NCBI GenBank assembly: GCA_027604005.1
Contig: JADGJT010000059.1
Span: forward strand, 1 to 64,000
Direction of reading: 5' to 3'
Source of the DNA: Dinochytrium kinnereticum
Taxonomy: Eukaryota > Chytridiomycota > Chytridiomycetes > Chytridiales > Chytridiaceae
Length of the DNA stretch: 64,000 bases
This document shows positions 32,649 through 44,961 of the stretch, one piece after another. The translations under genes were made by a program, and so were the position numbers. The notes below the pieces were generated by a model. That model worked only from the letters and a program-made list of their open reading frames with translations. It was not told where the DNA came from and did not search any database. Numbering within the stretch: the stretch's first letter is position 1; every line of letters starts with the position of its first letter.

Positions 32649-33287
32649 ATGGTTGTGAAGATTCGGTTGGCCCGATGGGGTGCCAGAAACCACCCTTTCT
32701 ACGGGATCGTTGTTGCGAATGCCAGGGCTGCAAGGGACAAGAAGCATCTTGAACGTGTGGGCACCTACAACCCTATTCCGGATGCCACTGGGGTGAAGCA
32801 CATTGAGATGAAGTGGGATCGGATCAAGTACTGGCTGGGTGTGGGTGCTCAACCCACTGATAGAGTCTCATGGCTTCTGGCAAAGGTTTGGATACTTCCA
32901 TTTTGTGCTTAATGAGGGTTGTAAAAATGTCTTCAACCTCTCGCTAACGAAAAAACAAAACCCGGCAAAAAAATAAAGGCTGAACTGATGCCCCCCACCC
33001 CCAAGCAACTTCAAAGAGAAGGCAAAATCTCCCTAACCGATCCCAAAACCTGGGACGTCAAGATGATTGGACCAGACGGCAAGGAACGCATGCTGACCGC
33101 TGATGAGGCTCGAAACATGTTTGAAGGACAACCTGAGGCTGATCAACTTCCGAATGATAAGGGGAAAGGACCTGCTAAGCCTTTGTTTGGGTTTGAGGAT
33201 ATCAAACTGGATGGAACCCCGCCAAAGTCTCCTTTGACGCCTGATGAGGTTCTGAAAGTTTTGAAGATGATGACTGGGATTCGGTAA
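32649..33287 (+). CDS. MRPS16: Mitochondrial small-subunit ribosomal protein bS16m (2 exons)
   Basis: Exon 1 is 32649-32885 and exon 2 is 32979-33287, phase 0; 181 residues. The first 79 residues match bacterial S16: 'MVVKIRLARWGARNHPFYGI', 'ARAARDKKHLERVGTYNPIP', 'KHIEMKWDRIKYWLGVGAQP' and 'DRVSWLLAK'. The C-terminal extension of ~100 residues is charged and Pro-rich (LFGFEDIKLDGTPPKSPLTP), longer than in bacteria, as is common in mitoribosomal proteins. It acts in the mitochondrial small ribosomal subunit. There is no cleavable presequence; S16m often uses an internal targeting signal. A GTG 24 bases upstream is in frame, but the ATG fits the family start. Confidence 0.93.
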
Positions 33288-33765
33288 AGCGGCGGCACGC
33301 GTGTGGGGAGAAGGGGGTTGTGGGGGGTTTTAGGTTTGATGAGCTGGGGGTTTAGGACGGTGGGTGAGAGGAAGTTGGGCGGTTTTTTTCGAGTGGATTA
33401 TTATTGGTACTCTTTTCCTTTGAGGACGTGATGCGATTATGGAGAGGTAGCAAGGTGTTAATGGGGATAGGCAATGTTGGTGGTTTCGTTGCCATGGTCG
33501 AGGATTTCAATTGTAAATAAATGGATCACGGTCTGATCACTGACAAAAAAAGATGATGCCTATTCTAATATGACCACACCGTGGTTATAATCATCACATA
33601 TTCCCTGACAGAATATCCCATCGGTTAAATCAGTGCGTAGCTCATGTATCAGTGCCGTTCCAAATGCATAGGTGGGACCCCATGCCTTGAGAGAGGGTCA
33701 CCCATGCTACCTTGTCATGAACTCACCTTGAAAAATTCAAAAAAACGAAAATTAAAACAACAACC
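33288..33765. other. Intergenic, nothing seen
   Basis: About 480 bases between two mitoribosomal protein genes on the same strand. G-rich 3' flank of bS16m, then an ordinary mixed sequence. No gene supported. Confidence 0.5.
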
Positions 33766-34631
33766 ATGCGGCTTCCCACCTCGATCCCCAAACGCATGCC
33801 CACCGACTGGGTTTTGAAGCAAATCGCCTTTCCCCCACCCCCTTCGTCGTTTGCTCCATTCCGAACGCTGGACGGAGAAATGAGGTCTCCGAGGATTTCT
33901 CAGAGGAATCAAGCGAGAATACGGAAGGCTTGCTTGTTGGCTGGGTTGGATCCTGTGAAGGTTGTTGGGTTGCCGCCTGCGGATATTGCTGCTGAGGCCA
34001 AAAAGAGTGTTTATAAGATGCCGAAGGGGTCGAAGAAGGAGATGCAGAAGTTTGAGAGGTGGGGGGGTTTTTTTTTATGATCTTATTTGTTATTCTTATT
34101 ATTCTTAATATTATTTTTGATGTGTTTGTTTTTGATGTGTTTCTGTTGGTCTTTTTGTATTATTTATTGGTGAATGGCCTTGGGTGGTTTTTGCTCTCTT
34201 AATTATTTTTTCTTCATTCAAATTATTTTGTAATCGTGTAGGGAGAAGAAGATTGCTGAGAATATGTCAAGAATGGACGACAAGATTGCTGCATGGAAAG
34301 AGGTAAGATTACATGCATACACCTTAATTTCATACCTCTTTTGCTTTGGTTTCTCATTGACTATTGTGTATTATTGATACTGCCACCCTTGTATATTTTA
34401 CATTGGATTTTTGTTATTGCTTTTCATTATTATTTCCATGTTTCCCCTCTTTTTCAGTGTAGTTTTATATTCGTCTTTGTCAATATCTTGCCATCTCCTG
34501 TATTTTTGCAATATCACGTTTATGTTCAACATAGAGTAGCGAATAATACTAACCAACCTTTTCTTCTATTTTTGCAATCTCAGGAACGGAGAAAAGCAAG
34601 GGACGCCAAGAAGCCTGACATGCCTTTCTAA
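33766..34631 (+). CDS. Probable mitochondrial large-subunit ribosomal protein, mL59-like (3 exons)
   Basis: Exons 33766-34058, 34242-34302 and 34584-34631 give 133 residues. A basic N-terminus (MRLPTSIPKRMPTDWVLKQI) is followed by 'SPRISQRNQARIRKACLLAG', 'LPPADIAAEAKKSVYKMPKG', a charged helix 'KFEREKKIAENMSRMDDKIA' and a Lys/Arg-rich end (ERRKARDAKKPDMPF). The pattern (R-s-p-r-.-s.R.q..i.KAc, then K..ER...I..NM..M) matches fungal mL59 (yeast Mrpl25) as I remember the family. Next to bS16m it makes a second mitoribosomal gene, though clustering is not expected in fungi and is weak evidence. A different mitoribosomal family remains possible. Confidence 0.6.
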
Positions 34632-35367
34632 CCCGGCAGTTGGATCATCAACCAAAGCAAAGCATCCCACCGACTCGCCTGCCTGCGCCCAGCAAGACAG
34701 CCAGCATTGATGCTGACAGCCGCACTCCACCCCACAGCCATAATTTTAATAATAATGATGATTGATGATGATGAATATTCATAAAGATATTATTATTGTT
34801 GTTGTTGTTGTAAATATGTGATGGCTTCAGTGGATTTGATTTGTGTGCGGCAGGCAGAGAACGAACATTCCATGTGTTACTCAAAAAGAGGGTGAACTAT
34901 AAATAAATAAATAAATAAATAAATAATACTTTGTTACAAAAAGTTAATTGAAAGGTATACTACATACATAGTACATGCATGCATAGTGTACATGCGGATT
35001 ATTACTATTCATTGCTAAATACTATTTTGTTATTATTATTATTTGCTGTTATTCTTCATTCTCAACTGCTGCTTGCTGCTGCTCGTTGATCGTTCGTTGA
35101 TCGCTCACTGCTCACACACGCTGCTGCTGCAATCACCTGACTCACACTCTCATTGACCTGACTGCTGCACTTTCCCACGCTCATCCACCCCCTTGCAGCG
35201 CATATAAATAGGCACCCCTCCCCCCTTCCTTCCTCCCCTCCTTCCTACGTCCCCTCCCCTTCCCCTCCCCTTCCATTCCCACCCCCTTCCATCCTCTCCG
35301 TTCCCACGCCTCACCACACAACACACACACACATACCCTTCCATCCCCACCACCCACTTAACAATCA
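34632..35367. other. Intergenic region with simple repeats and KHA1-like promoter
   Basis: Contains GAT and TTG trinucleotide repeats (34755-34810), (AAAT)n at about 34899-34926, TGCATGCAT near 34975-34985, CTGCTG repeats at 35068-35130 and a long C/T-rich tract at about 35213-35300 just before the antiporter gene. No gene supported. Confidence 0.6.
35203..35210 (+). promoter_or_regulatory. TATA-box candidate for the antiporter gene
   Basis: TATAAATA lies about 158 bases upstream of the ATG at 35368 and is followed directly by a pyrimidine-rich tract. Match to consensus only; the initiation site is unknown. Confidence 0.4.
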
Positions 35368-38300
35368 ATGGGCACCACTGCCTCGGGCACATCCGCATCA
35401 AGCGTCAGCGACATCCACTCGGGATTCATCGCCACCCCTCATGCATTCGATTCTGATGGCCTTGCTAGGCTGCTTATCCAGGTACCCCCCCTTGCCCCCC
35501 CTCCCTCCCCCACAAAGCAATCGTCCTTTGCCCTGCTGCGGCTTGGTGGCTTTTTGCATGACGGACCCTGATCTCCAAACCAATCCATACGAGATCAGCA
35601 AACATTTGATCATTTGTCAATCATAAAGCGCATGCGTCTCCGCATATCCGGGATTTTGAGGCATTGACCTTTCTTTTTGCTAAATTCAGATCTTTATCAT
35701 CCTTTGCGTATGCCGGGCCATAAGCTACCCTTTCAAATTTCTTCGACAGCCTTCTGTCATTGCAGAGGTCATAGGCGGGATCCTGATGGGGCCAACTGCT
35801 CTCAGTCGATGGCCATGGTTCAAAAAAAACATCTTCCCTGGCGATTCTTTACCCGTTCTCAGTGTTCTGGCAAACCTTGGGGTAAGCCTTCCCCTTTCCC
35901 CCCTTTTTTTTGTCTGTTTGAGGTTTTATGCTGGCTGACATGCTTATTCATTAGCTGCTCATGTTTCTCCTCCTTATGGGGCTGGTAAGATCTCCTCCGC
36001 CATTATAATCCTTTCCTCTTTGGATGGATACTCAAATAGAAATGGTTTCTGCAGGAGCTTGATCTTTCCGTTGTGGCCAAGCGCGCCCGTGTTTCACTTA
36101 CCATCTCGCTCACGGGAATCGCCTGCACCTTTGCCTTGTCCGTTGGTGTTTCCCGATTCTTTTATGACATGTTTCCAGACATCAGCAATGGTGTTGCCTA
36201 CCCAAAGCTCATGTTGTTTATTGGAGTTGCCATGAGTGTTACCGCCTTTCCTGTACTTGCCAGAATTCTCACGGAACGGAAACTCCTTCGTACCCCTGTG
36301 GGCATTTCTGTTATTTCTGCTGCCGCTGTTGATGATGCTGCTGGATGGTACGAAATTTCAGACTATATGTGGAGCATTCACTTACGCATGCTTTTCCTTC
36401 CCCTCTTACTTTTTTTTGGCTATTGAAAGACTAAACAATTTGATTAGGATGGCACTTGCTCTTGTGATCGCTTTGATCCAGGCAACCTCTCCCCTCACAG
36501 GTCTATACATTTTCCTCACTGTCATGGCTTTCGCCGGCTTTATGTTTATTGTTGTTCGACCCGCTCTCGCAAGACTTCACAGGTACCTTCTTGCTCTCCG
36601 TAACCAGAATGCAAACCGGGACGAAGTCACCCTTTCCCAACCTATGGTGTTAGTCGCTTTCCTCCTAACATTTGCCGCGGCATTTTTCACATCGGCTGTT
36701 GGTATTCATGCCATCTTTGGTGCTTTCATCACTGGCTTAATACTTCCGAGGGATGATGGATTTGCAGTGAAACTGACGGAGAAGTTGGAGGAGCTTGTTA
36801 CCATTGTTCTTTTGCCGTTGTATTTCACCTTTTCCGGATTGAGGACTAATATTGGGGCTATCAATACGGGAATCTCGTTTGCTGGATTCCTTCTTGTGCT
36901 GTTTGCGGCTTGTAGTGGAAAGATTGGAGGGTGTTCCGCGGCTGCGAGGTTTTGTGGTTTGAACATGCGTGAATCTCTGGCTGTTGGAGTTCTCATGAAC
37001 ACGAAAGGGTAGGCCCACAATTATTCAACGATTCTCGACGAAATATTTAAGACTAAATGTAATTTTAATATTGGCAGGCTCGTGGAGATCATCATCTTGA
37101 ACATTGGCCTGGACGCTGGTCTTATTAACGACCAAGTCTTTGCAGTGATGGTTCTTCTTGCGATCGTCACGACTTGTATGACAACTCCTCTGATCTCGCT
37201 TATCTACCCCGAGTCCTATTACAGCTCTACCACCAGGGAAGTGGCAGCGGGTGAACGCACAATGTCATCCTTCGAGCGATTCCAAGCCGACGAGCCTAAG
37301 AAGCTCATGCTCTGTCTTCCCACCACATCATCTGTTGCCACGATGATGGGACTTCTTCATAAAGTGTCTAGCGGCCGTTCCAGACTCGACGTCTCGCAGT
37401 TTCTTCAGGAATCGAAACCTCAGGCACATGGAACGCCGAATGCGTCCAACGCTTCTATTGCGGTTACCGCAGCGGCTGCTTTGGCCAAGGCTGCGGCGGC
37501 TGCCGCAGCTGCAATGCCTAACATTCATGTTGTGAGGCTTCGTCAGATGACGGATCGCATGTCTACATTGATTAGAGCTGCGAGTGAGGCAGACGGGGCT
37601 TCTTGGTCAAAGGATCCTTCGTTGACGGCGTTGAAGACTTTTGGGTTGCTTCGTGGTGTTGATGTGACGCCTCACGTGCTCCTCTCCCACGTTAGAGACT
37701 ACGCCAAGGAGGTCGCGAAGCTTGCTTATGAGACAGATTGCGACACGATTGTCGTTCCATGGAGGATGGTGAAATCGTCGGTGGCTAAACCTTACATCAT
37801 TGTGACGGACGATCCAAAGACTCAACTTACCGACCGCGGACCTGCATCATCGCAGACTCGACCAGGTGATCTTCTTGCTTCGTTGTTTGGTGTCAGCACC
37901 GCAGGGTCTGCCGCGTCACTGTCACTGCAACAACAGCAGCAGACTGCACAACCTGGAAGAGCCTCGTCGGTTATCTCTGCAAAGTCTGATGGGGCTTGCA
38001 AGGAGGGTGACCTCGCCGTTCCTGTTTTCACTGCACCAATGCCTGTCACGTCCACTGTTCAGTCGTATGAGCTTGAGGGATGGATTGGTGAGCTCGCGTC
38101 ACAGCTTTTACGTAAGGCCAGGGTGAAGGTTGCTGTTCTTGTTGACCGGAACGCTGACGGCATGCTGGATGATGAGGAGGTGACAGGAAATGAGAAGATC
38201 AGGACCGATGTTCCGGATTCAGCCGTCATTGACGCTGATGGAGATACTCAGAAATCTGGGGAGCTTCCAAAATCCGTTTCGTCCACTCACGTTGCTGCTC

Positions 38301-39256
38301 CCGCCGTGCCCCCCGCCAAATCCGGCTCTATCGTCGTGCCTTTCTTCGGGGGTCCTGACGACCGTGCTGCCCTTCAACTCGCGATGCGGTTAGCATCGTC
38401 CAACAACAGCGACGTCTCTGTCCTTCACATCCGCGCTCTTCATCCAATACCCCCTGCCGACATTTCTGACAAACCCACTTCTGCTGCTCCTGATGTGGTT
38501 GAAGTGAGGGGATCCTTGGGGGGCAACGCTGCACCGGGGCTGTTGAGACCCAAACGAAATTTGAGGCTGTTTGGTGGGGCGAGTGAGCCTGTTCCTGTTG
38601 GGGTTGTTGAGAATGATGAGGAGGAGGATGAGATGGTTCCTGAGGGGTGCTTTGTGGATCCTGTTGATGCGGAGGATGCCAAACTCCTTGGATTCGTGGT
38701 TGGTGTTGCTCTTTGCGATGCTGATGTGAGAAACGTTTATGGGGGAGAGGGAGAGGAGGTGGTTGCAAGGATTCATGCGACCTCTGTCACGTCTGCAGTG
38801 CCGCGACCTGTTGTGACCATCACGGAGGTGATGTCGCTTCACCCTCTCTCAACTTGTTTGGAGATGCTGGACTCGAACACAACGTTCCTCCAACCTTTTT
38901 CGGCAACCAACCTCAGTCCCTCCTCTTCCCCACCGTCTTTAGTCATTGTCGGTCATTACGGGCCCACATGGACGGGCCTTGTGATGGGTGCTGGTGTCCC
39001 TGCTGAGAATTGTGAGAGGACCATGTGGACCATGCAGCATGCTGGTCATCAGGACACTGTGGCGAGTCTGGCTAGCATCCGTGGAGGGACTGGGGGGATG
39101 GACGTGGGTGTTGTTGTTGGTGGTGGTGGTGTTGGGGGTGTGGAGGAGAAGGCGCTTGGACCCACCGGGGCGGCCATCATCAAGGGAGGTGTTGGGAGGT
39201 GGAACTTGATGGTTGTTCGTAAGATTCGGATTGATGGGAAGCTGAAGGAGGTTTGA
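35368..39256 (+). CDS. KHA1: Kha1-like monovalent cation/H+ antiporter (CPA2 family), 6 exons
   Basis: Exons are 35368-35481, 35690-35881, 35955-35984 (30 nt), 36055-36347, 36448-37008 and 37078-39256; 1122 residues. The N-terminal ~450 residues are the CPA2 membrane domain: 'RQPSVIAEVIGGILMGPTAL', 'SVTAFPVLARILTERKLLRT', 'VDDAAGW' (the conserved proton/cation Asp pair), 'HAIFGAFITGLILPRD' and 'NTKGLVEIIILNIGLDAG'. The long cytosolic C-terminus has a nucleotide-binding-like 'SIVVPFFGGPDDRAALQLAM', typical of Kha1 and plant CHX proteins, plus an Ala-rich run and variable linkers. The family exchanges K+ or Na+ for H+ across endomembranes and sets lumenal pH and potassium balance. The 30-nt exon encodes one strip of a membrane helix (LLMFLLLMGL). 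Confidence 0.92.
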
Positions 39257-39719
39257 GAGGGCTTGTTCCTGTGTGCGGGTGTGCGTTGTGTGTGTGTGTG
39301 TGTGTGGAGTGCGATGGGTTGGTTTTCTTGTCGTGTTGTTCTTTTATCTCTCTCTCACTTTGTAATGAATAGGATTCTATCTCGGTTTTTTGTTGGTTGT
39401 GGCTGCAGACTCTTATTGGCTGCAGCAGAAGGCTTGAAGGGAGGGTGAAAGCCAGTGACGCGTGCGAGCAGGGACGGTGCAGCATGGCCCACTCCCTTCA
39501 GCCTTCAGCCAGCAGCACACACACACTTCCCCGCATCATCCCTCCCTTACGTTTTGATAATAAGCAAGTGTTGGCGGGAAGTGATAATAATAACGATGAT
39601 GATGATAATAATAAACAATTGAGTTCACCCAAGCAAAGATTTAATTTTTTCAAAAAAACACACAGCCGAAACCAAACCAACCCATCCATCCAACCCAAGC
39701 AGCAACTCGCTCGCCAATA
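39257..39719. other. Intergenic, nothing seen
   Basis: Holds a (TG)n run at about 39287-39305 and an (AAT/GAT)n run near 39585-39612. 3' flank of the antiporter and promoter of the cyclophilin gene. Confidence 0.55.
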
Positions 39720-41568
39720 ATGCCTCCATCCACGAAACGCCTCGTCCTGGGGATCATCCTCGTGGGCCTCATCGGTCTGATCCTCTTCCACACAACCTTC
39801 TCAACTCCCATTGCGGCGAGTGATGTCACAAAGACCGAGGAGGCTGTTAAGCAGGCTGTGGTTGCTGAGGGCCCAAAGAGGAATACCAGTGCAGAGAGCA
39901 AGACCTCGTTCACGAGTAAGGTGTTTTTGGATTTGGAGTATACGCCAAAGGGACAGACGGTGGCGAAGAAGGAGAGGGTTGTTATTGGGCTGTTTGGGAA
40001 TCTGTGTCCTGTAACTTCGGTTCGTGTTTGACTTTTTTTTTTTTTTTTGTTTCTCTTTTCTTTTCTTTTCTTTTCTTTTCTTTCTTTCTTCTGGATTAGC
40101 TTGGGGTTTTAATTGTGATTTTTTTTTCGTTGATTTTGTTATTGCCTGGTTGTTTTTTTGTTTTTGTTTTTTACTTGGTTTTGTGATGGGAGGTTTGAAA
40201 GATTATGGGTGTTGTGACAGATGACGCATTTTTTTTCACATTCTGTCGTTTGGCCTTATTCGCAGTTGATGCTTTTGTTTTGACGTTGGGGCCAGTCCCC
40301 GCTGATTTCTTTTTTCTCACTGTTTTCTCATAGGAGAACTTTCGGGCGCTCGCCACTGGTGAAAAGGGGTTCGGGTTTAAGGGATCTAAATTTCATAGGT
40401 AATGGTTCTCAGTCCTTGATTGGGTTTGTACTTTCTTTCGTTTTAAAAAAAAAATATATATATATATGTATATATATTGATCATACGTTGGCTTTTGTTC
40501 GTGATATCATCAGAATCATCAAGGTGAGATGGGGTTGTGCTTTCTTCTTCCTCACCCTTTCCCTTTCTGTTTTTTTTTTCCATTATTTTTTTTTTATATT
40601 GCTTGTCGCCCGTTTTTAACCCCCTTCATCAAACAATATAAAAAACAAAAACAAAAACTAGGACTTTATGATTCAAGGTGGGGATTTCACCCACTTTGAT
40701 GGAACCGGCGGCAAGTCCATCTATGGCGACTCGTTCCCTGATGAAAACTTTTTGTTGAAGCATTCTGAAGCTGGGTTTTTGAGGTGAGGAAGGATTTCCT
40801 TTTTCTTTTTTTTCTTTTTTCTTTTTGTTTATTTCTTCCTTGGCCTTGTTTTTTTTGTTTTTTTGTTTGTTGTTGTGACCGAGCTTAACCCGGTGCTTTT
40901 TGGTTGTTTTTTTGTTTTTTTTTAACCTTTTCAAAGTATGGCTAATTCGGGGAAGGATACGAATGGAAGTCAGTTCTTTATCACGACTGTTCAGACGGAG
41001 TGGTTGGATGGAAAGTGGGTTTAGACATGTTCTTTTTTTTTTCCGTCTTCTTTTTATTTTTTCAATCTTCTGTTTTTTTGTTTTTTTTGGTTTTTTTTTG
41101 GTTGCTCTCGTTTATTGGTGAGAGGAGGGGATTTGTTTTTTGGCTAACGATGATTTTTCTTTCTTTGGTTTGGGGTTTGTTTTAAAATTATTTTTCTTCT
41201 TTTGCGTTTGCAAAGGCACGTTGTGTTTGGAAAGGTTGTGAGCGGGCTGGATATTATTTTGGACGAGATTCAAAACGTTGATGTGGATTATAGCCGGCCT
41301 GTGGTGAGGTTTTGTCTTTTTTTTTTTTTTTGTTTTTTTCTGGGCAGCGTTGGGGGTGGGGGTGGGGGGGGGGGGGGGGGACGGCACTGGGGCGTTTGAT
41401 TTCACTGTCCTCTCCTTTTCTTATGATGCCCCTTTTTTTTGATTTGCGTGATTCTGCTAAATTTCTATCTGTTGTGCTCCTTTTTCATGTTGATGATTTT
41501 TAATCTTTTTTTTTCTCTCCCAGCACGATGTCACGGTCGTCGATTGTGGTGAACTCCCTCTCAAGTGA
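39720..41568 (+). CDS. Secretory-pathway cyclophilin (peptidyl-prolyl isomerase), 7 exons
   Basis: Exons are 39720-40019, 40334-40398, 40514-40523 (10 nt), 40662-40783, 40937-41014, 41216-41303 and 41524-41568; 235 residues. The N-terminus is a signal anchor or signal peptide ([18 protein letters not shown]). The isomerase core is complete: '[20 protein letters not shown]', catalytic Arg in '[16 protein letters not shown]', '[17 protein letters not shown]', the cyclosporin-contact Trp in '[15 protein letters not shown]', and a closing 'VTVVDCGEL'. It resembles cyclophilin B/Cpr5 and should speed proline isomerisation during folding in the ER or along the secretory route. There is no KDEL-type tail, so retention may depend on the N-terminal helix. 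Introns are unusually T-rich. Confidence 0.92.
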
Positions 41569-42390
41569 TTTTTTGTCACGTGTTGTCCTCCTCTTTTTTT
41601 TCCCCCCATCTCCTCCTTTTCTTTTCTTGAAACGAGGGCGGTGTAAGGGTTGGGGTTGGGGGGGAGAGAAGGGGGCAGGGGGGGGGGGTGATGGTGGTGA
41701 CGATTTATGTATGGTTCTCCTCTTTCTTTTTTCTTTTTCTCTTTCTTTATTCTCTTTTTTTTTTTTTTTTTTGGAGAAGGTTATTTTTTAATAGAGAGTT
41801 TGTGTTTGGTGTGCGTGATGTGATAGTCATTATTATTGCTGTGCAATGCTTTTTTTCTGTTGTTTTTTTTTTTTTTTTTGTCCCTCTCGTCTTATAACAT
41901 GTACCGCAGTGGTTGAAATTTGACTGCACGGTAATGCTTTTTTTCTTTTTCTCCTTCAGTATGGGACTCGTTCCGCAACGATGCAAAGTGGAAAACTTCT
42001 GGTTGCCGTTTTGGTTGAGAATCCTTGAATACTCTTGGCAATGGAATTGAAGGCTCAAGTGTGTCAAATGAGTGTCATTGGTAGAATATTACTTTTTGTG
42101 GTCCAAATAGATGGGGTAGGCAAGGTGGAATGATGATGGCATCCAGAATGTAAAAGCAAAGAACACCATGTAAACCACGGAACACGCTGATGCTGCCACA
42201 ACAATATTACAGACAAAAAGCAAGGGAGAAAAAAAAAAGAAAAGAAACATCCAAAGAAAATATGAACCAAGAGATTATCAGTTAGTTATACAACCATCCT
42301 CCACTGCCAAAAAGAAAAGAAAAGAAAAAAAAGAATAAGGCAAGAGAGAAAGCTAAAAAAAAAAAAAAAAAAGGGAGCAGTAGCACTGTT
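41569..42390. other. Intergenic between convergent genes
   Basis: About 820 bases between the stops of the cyclophilin and Dsk2 genes. Very rich in T and G homopolymers (41580-41780) and A runs (42300-42372). Open frames are Phe-rich artefacts. Confidence 0.6.
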
Positions 42391-43615
42391 TTATCGGCCA
42401 GGAGGGTTGTTGAACAGGTACTCAACCGCCCCGTTCACATTCCCACCCGTGGCATTCAGAGCGCGAATATTCTCAGCAGCATCATAGAATCCCATCTCCT
42501 GAAGCTGCCTCAACTGCTCCTGATAAGCCTCCTCAGGGTTCGCAGGAGGTGCAGCTCGAGCAGGAGGCATTCCTCCACCCAAGCCGCCCATACCCCCCAT
42601 CAACATCGACAACAACGCGGGGTCAAAGGCCCCAGCGCCCGTTGGATTCATGGGGTTGGCGGCGGGGGTGGTTCCAGGGGAAGCAGCAGCCGGGGCATCG
42701 CCAAAACCGCCGGCCCCAAACGGGTTCGCTCCACCCCCCATCAAGGGAGCCATCTGCATCATGCTGCGAACAAACTCGGGGTTGGCCATCATCCTCCTGA
42801 ACCCGTCCGACTGCATCATGGCCCTCATCTGGGGCGTGAAGGCCGAGGCCATCTGAGGGTTGGAGGCGATCATCGCGTCCATGAACTGCGGGTTGGAAAA
42901 CATGGCGGAGATTGAGGAGGCGACCGCGGGGTTGGACATGAGACTGTTCATGAGGTTTGGGTCAAGGTTGTTCAGACCTCCGGCTCCAAACCCTGCTCCA
43001 GGGGATCCCGCGCCAAACCCTGGGAACCCTGCAGCGCCTGCACCACCCATGCCACCTGCACCGGCTCCGAGAAGAGCGGCGAAGGGGTTGGCGGGGGCCG
43101 AGGGGGTGGTGGGCGTTGGGGTTGGGACGTTGGGGACCGTTGTGGTGGGGGTGGTTGGGGAGACGGCTGGGGCAGGGGTCGCTGTGGAGGTTGCGGGAGC
43201 CGGGGCCTTAGCTCTCACGAGGTGAACGCTGGAAGAATGAGGCATGAGGCAGGTAAGAACAAATATGCGCTACCAAGGCTCTTACGTGCTGCCATCGATT
43301 ACTTTGTAAGTTGAGATGGGCTCCTCATCCTTCAAAACCCTTCCAGCAAAGATGAGACGCTGGGTGGAGGGTTCGGAGGGGCTCGAGGTCTTTGCCAATT
43401 CAGCTGCGATGGCCTCCTTCAGCTGCAGGACGGAGGCTGAGGAGTCCACCTGTGCGTAGCATCGCGAACAGTCAGTTGCGGACAGATGGAAGGTTTGATC
43501 GGAATAGACAGGGATGAGTGGAAGATTGGAGGACTGCATTGGGCATCGGCCGTCTTACCGTGACGGAGAACTTTGCCTCGTTGGAGCACTTGATGCTCAC
43601 GGATATCGTCGACAT
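42391..43615 (-). CDS. DSK2: Dsk2/ubiquilin, ubiquitin shuttle receptor (3 exons)
   Basis: Exons 43615-43559, 43449-43286 and 43228-42391 join to 352 residues. An N-terminal ubiquitin-like domain (MSTISVSIKCSNEAKFSV, then 'VLQLKEAIAAELAK', 'QRLIFAGRVLKDEEPIS') docks to the proteasome. A Pro/Thr/Ala linker and Gly/Ala/Phe-rich tract follow. Next come STI1-like Met/Asn/Pro repeats ('MNSLMSNPAVASSISAMFSN', 'MRAMMQSDGFRRMMANPEFV') that bind chaperones or membrane segments. The C-terminal UBA domain (YQEQLRQLQEMGFYDAAENI, then 'GNVNGAVEYLFNN') binds ubiquitin. Domain order and length match yeast Dsk2. It delivers ubiquitylated clients to the proteasome and takes part in ER-associated degradation. 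Confidence 0.95.
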
Positions 43616-43915
43616 GTCTGCCTGGTTGCGTCGGTGGAATGAATGAATGCTGTGGTGGTTTGGAGAATTTGAAATTCGAAAAAGCTTTGGTGACGAGTCC
43701 TTTTTCGTTCCACACTGGCCACGGCCATTCAGGCAGCTGATGGCAAGATCAAGAGGGCGTCAGAGAAGCGCTGCTTTCTTTATTATGAACATCGAGACAA
43801 CACGGGCGGGGCAGGGATCGGAGAGGAGGGGTGCAATGCTGGATGGGGCGTCGGGACAGTGTGGGGAGACTTCGGAAGCGGGCAGAATCGTGGAGGGATG
43901 CACGCAGGTCAATGT

Positions 43916-44633
43916 TTATGCCTCACGCTCAGCCTCGCGAGCCTGGATCTTGGCCCATCTCTCGGCGTAGGGATCATGCTGGACCTTAAAGAACCCATCA
44001 GTCAGGTCCTTTCGCCTCTCGTCCTTTGTCATGGGCGAGACGCGATCGTACTCGCGAGAGATCTTCTCAAAGGCGAGAGCACCGAGTGCCAGTGCGGTAC
44101 TGGCAAAGGCTATCCGGGGAAGAGTTCCACCTTTGTTTGGGAAAGAGCGCAGAAATTAAAAGAGTCAGCACTCAATCCAGGACTAAAAAGTTGGGTATCG
44201 ACTTACCCCTCATTCCAACAATGATACCGGTAATAAATCCGGCAATGGGCGCGTTGTAGATATCATCGCTGTGCCTGAGGTTGGCAGACATGCACTGAAC
44301 TCCATAGAAAGTTCCAAACAGACCGCCTACCAATTGCATACACAAAAATGAAAACAAAAGACTTAGTCCAACCTATGTCGCAGGAAATGCTATCCCAGGT
44401 AGCGATCAAAGCACGAAATCATGCCAAGGCAGCCTCGGTTTACCGTAGAGAGCCGATCCCCTCAGGATGTCAGGGTACATCTTCCTCATCGCCATGCCGC
44501 TCCACCAACCCACCGACGCCTGCACCCAGGCACCACCAAAGGCACCGAATCCAACTGCCTTTCCAAACTCGCCGAGGCAGTCAGCGCCGACCTTCTCCTT
44601 GGCCAGGTAGGGGAACTGAGGGCGGGACGACAT
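43916..44633 (-). CDS. NDUFA11: Mitochondrial complex I accessory subunit, NDUFA11/B14.7 type (3 exons)
   Basis: Exons 44633-44444, 44326-44207 and 44130-43916 give 174 residues. The Tim17/22/23-like fold shows as Gly-rich helices: 'GKAVGFGAFGGAWVQASVGW', 'ALYGGLFGTFYGVQCMSANL', 'RHSDDIYNAPIAGFITGIIV' and 'IAFASTALALGALAFEKIS'. The 'RHSDDIYNAPIAG' block is the mark of the NDUFA11 branch (RxKDD..N...G). The C-terminal charged tail (PYAERWAKIQAREAEREA) faces the matrix or intermembrane space. It sits in the membrane arm of NADH:ubiquinone oxidoreductase. Its presence says this fungus has a proton-pumping complex I. A general Tim17-family translocase is the only alternative and fits less well. 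Confidence 0.85.
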
Positions 44634-44961
44634 GCTTCGTTTGCTGCTCTCTGAATTTTTTTGCTCTTTTCAATTTTTCACTTGATGGCCGTCGCTGGCG
44701 ATGAGACAGATGGGGTGGGAGGACGCGTCTTGACGGGCAACGGACGCGCTGGGGGGGGAAGGGGGTGTTGGGTGCGCAACACGGCTGATGCTCTGCTCTG
44801 GCAAGGTTTTGCTTGAATGGAATTGGAGTGATCTGGCTGGATGTGGCTGGATTTTGGATGCTGCGACAAAAGTACCCAATCACCAAACGACCAGACGGGA
44901 TTCAGTCAACCAGCTTGAGGTGAGACTGGCACTTTCAAACCGCCGGAACAAAGCTTGCTTG
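44634..44961. other. Divergent promoter region
   Basis: About 330 bases between head-to-head genes (NDUFA11-type on minus, the disordered protein on plus). No motif stands out. Confidence 0.5.

Noticed and set aside
41528..41897. Plus-strand Phe/Gly-rich frames after the cyclophilin gene
   Set aside because: Produced by T and G homopolymer runs downstream of a well-placed stop at 41566-41568.
42549..43225. Plus-strand frames across the Dsk2 gene
   Set aside because: Shadows of the GC-rich Gly/Ala/Pro coding sequence on the minus strand.
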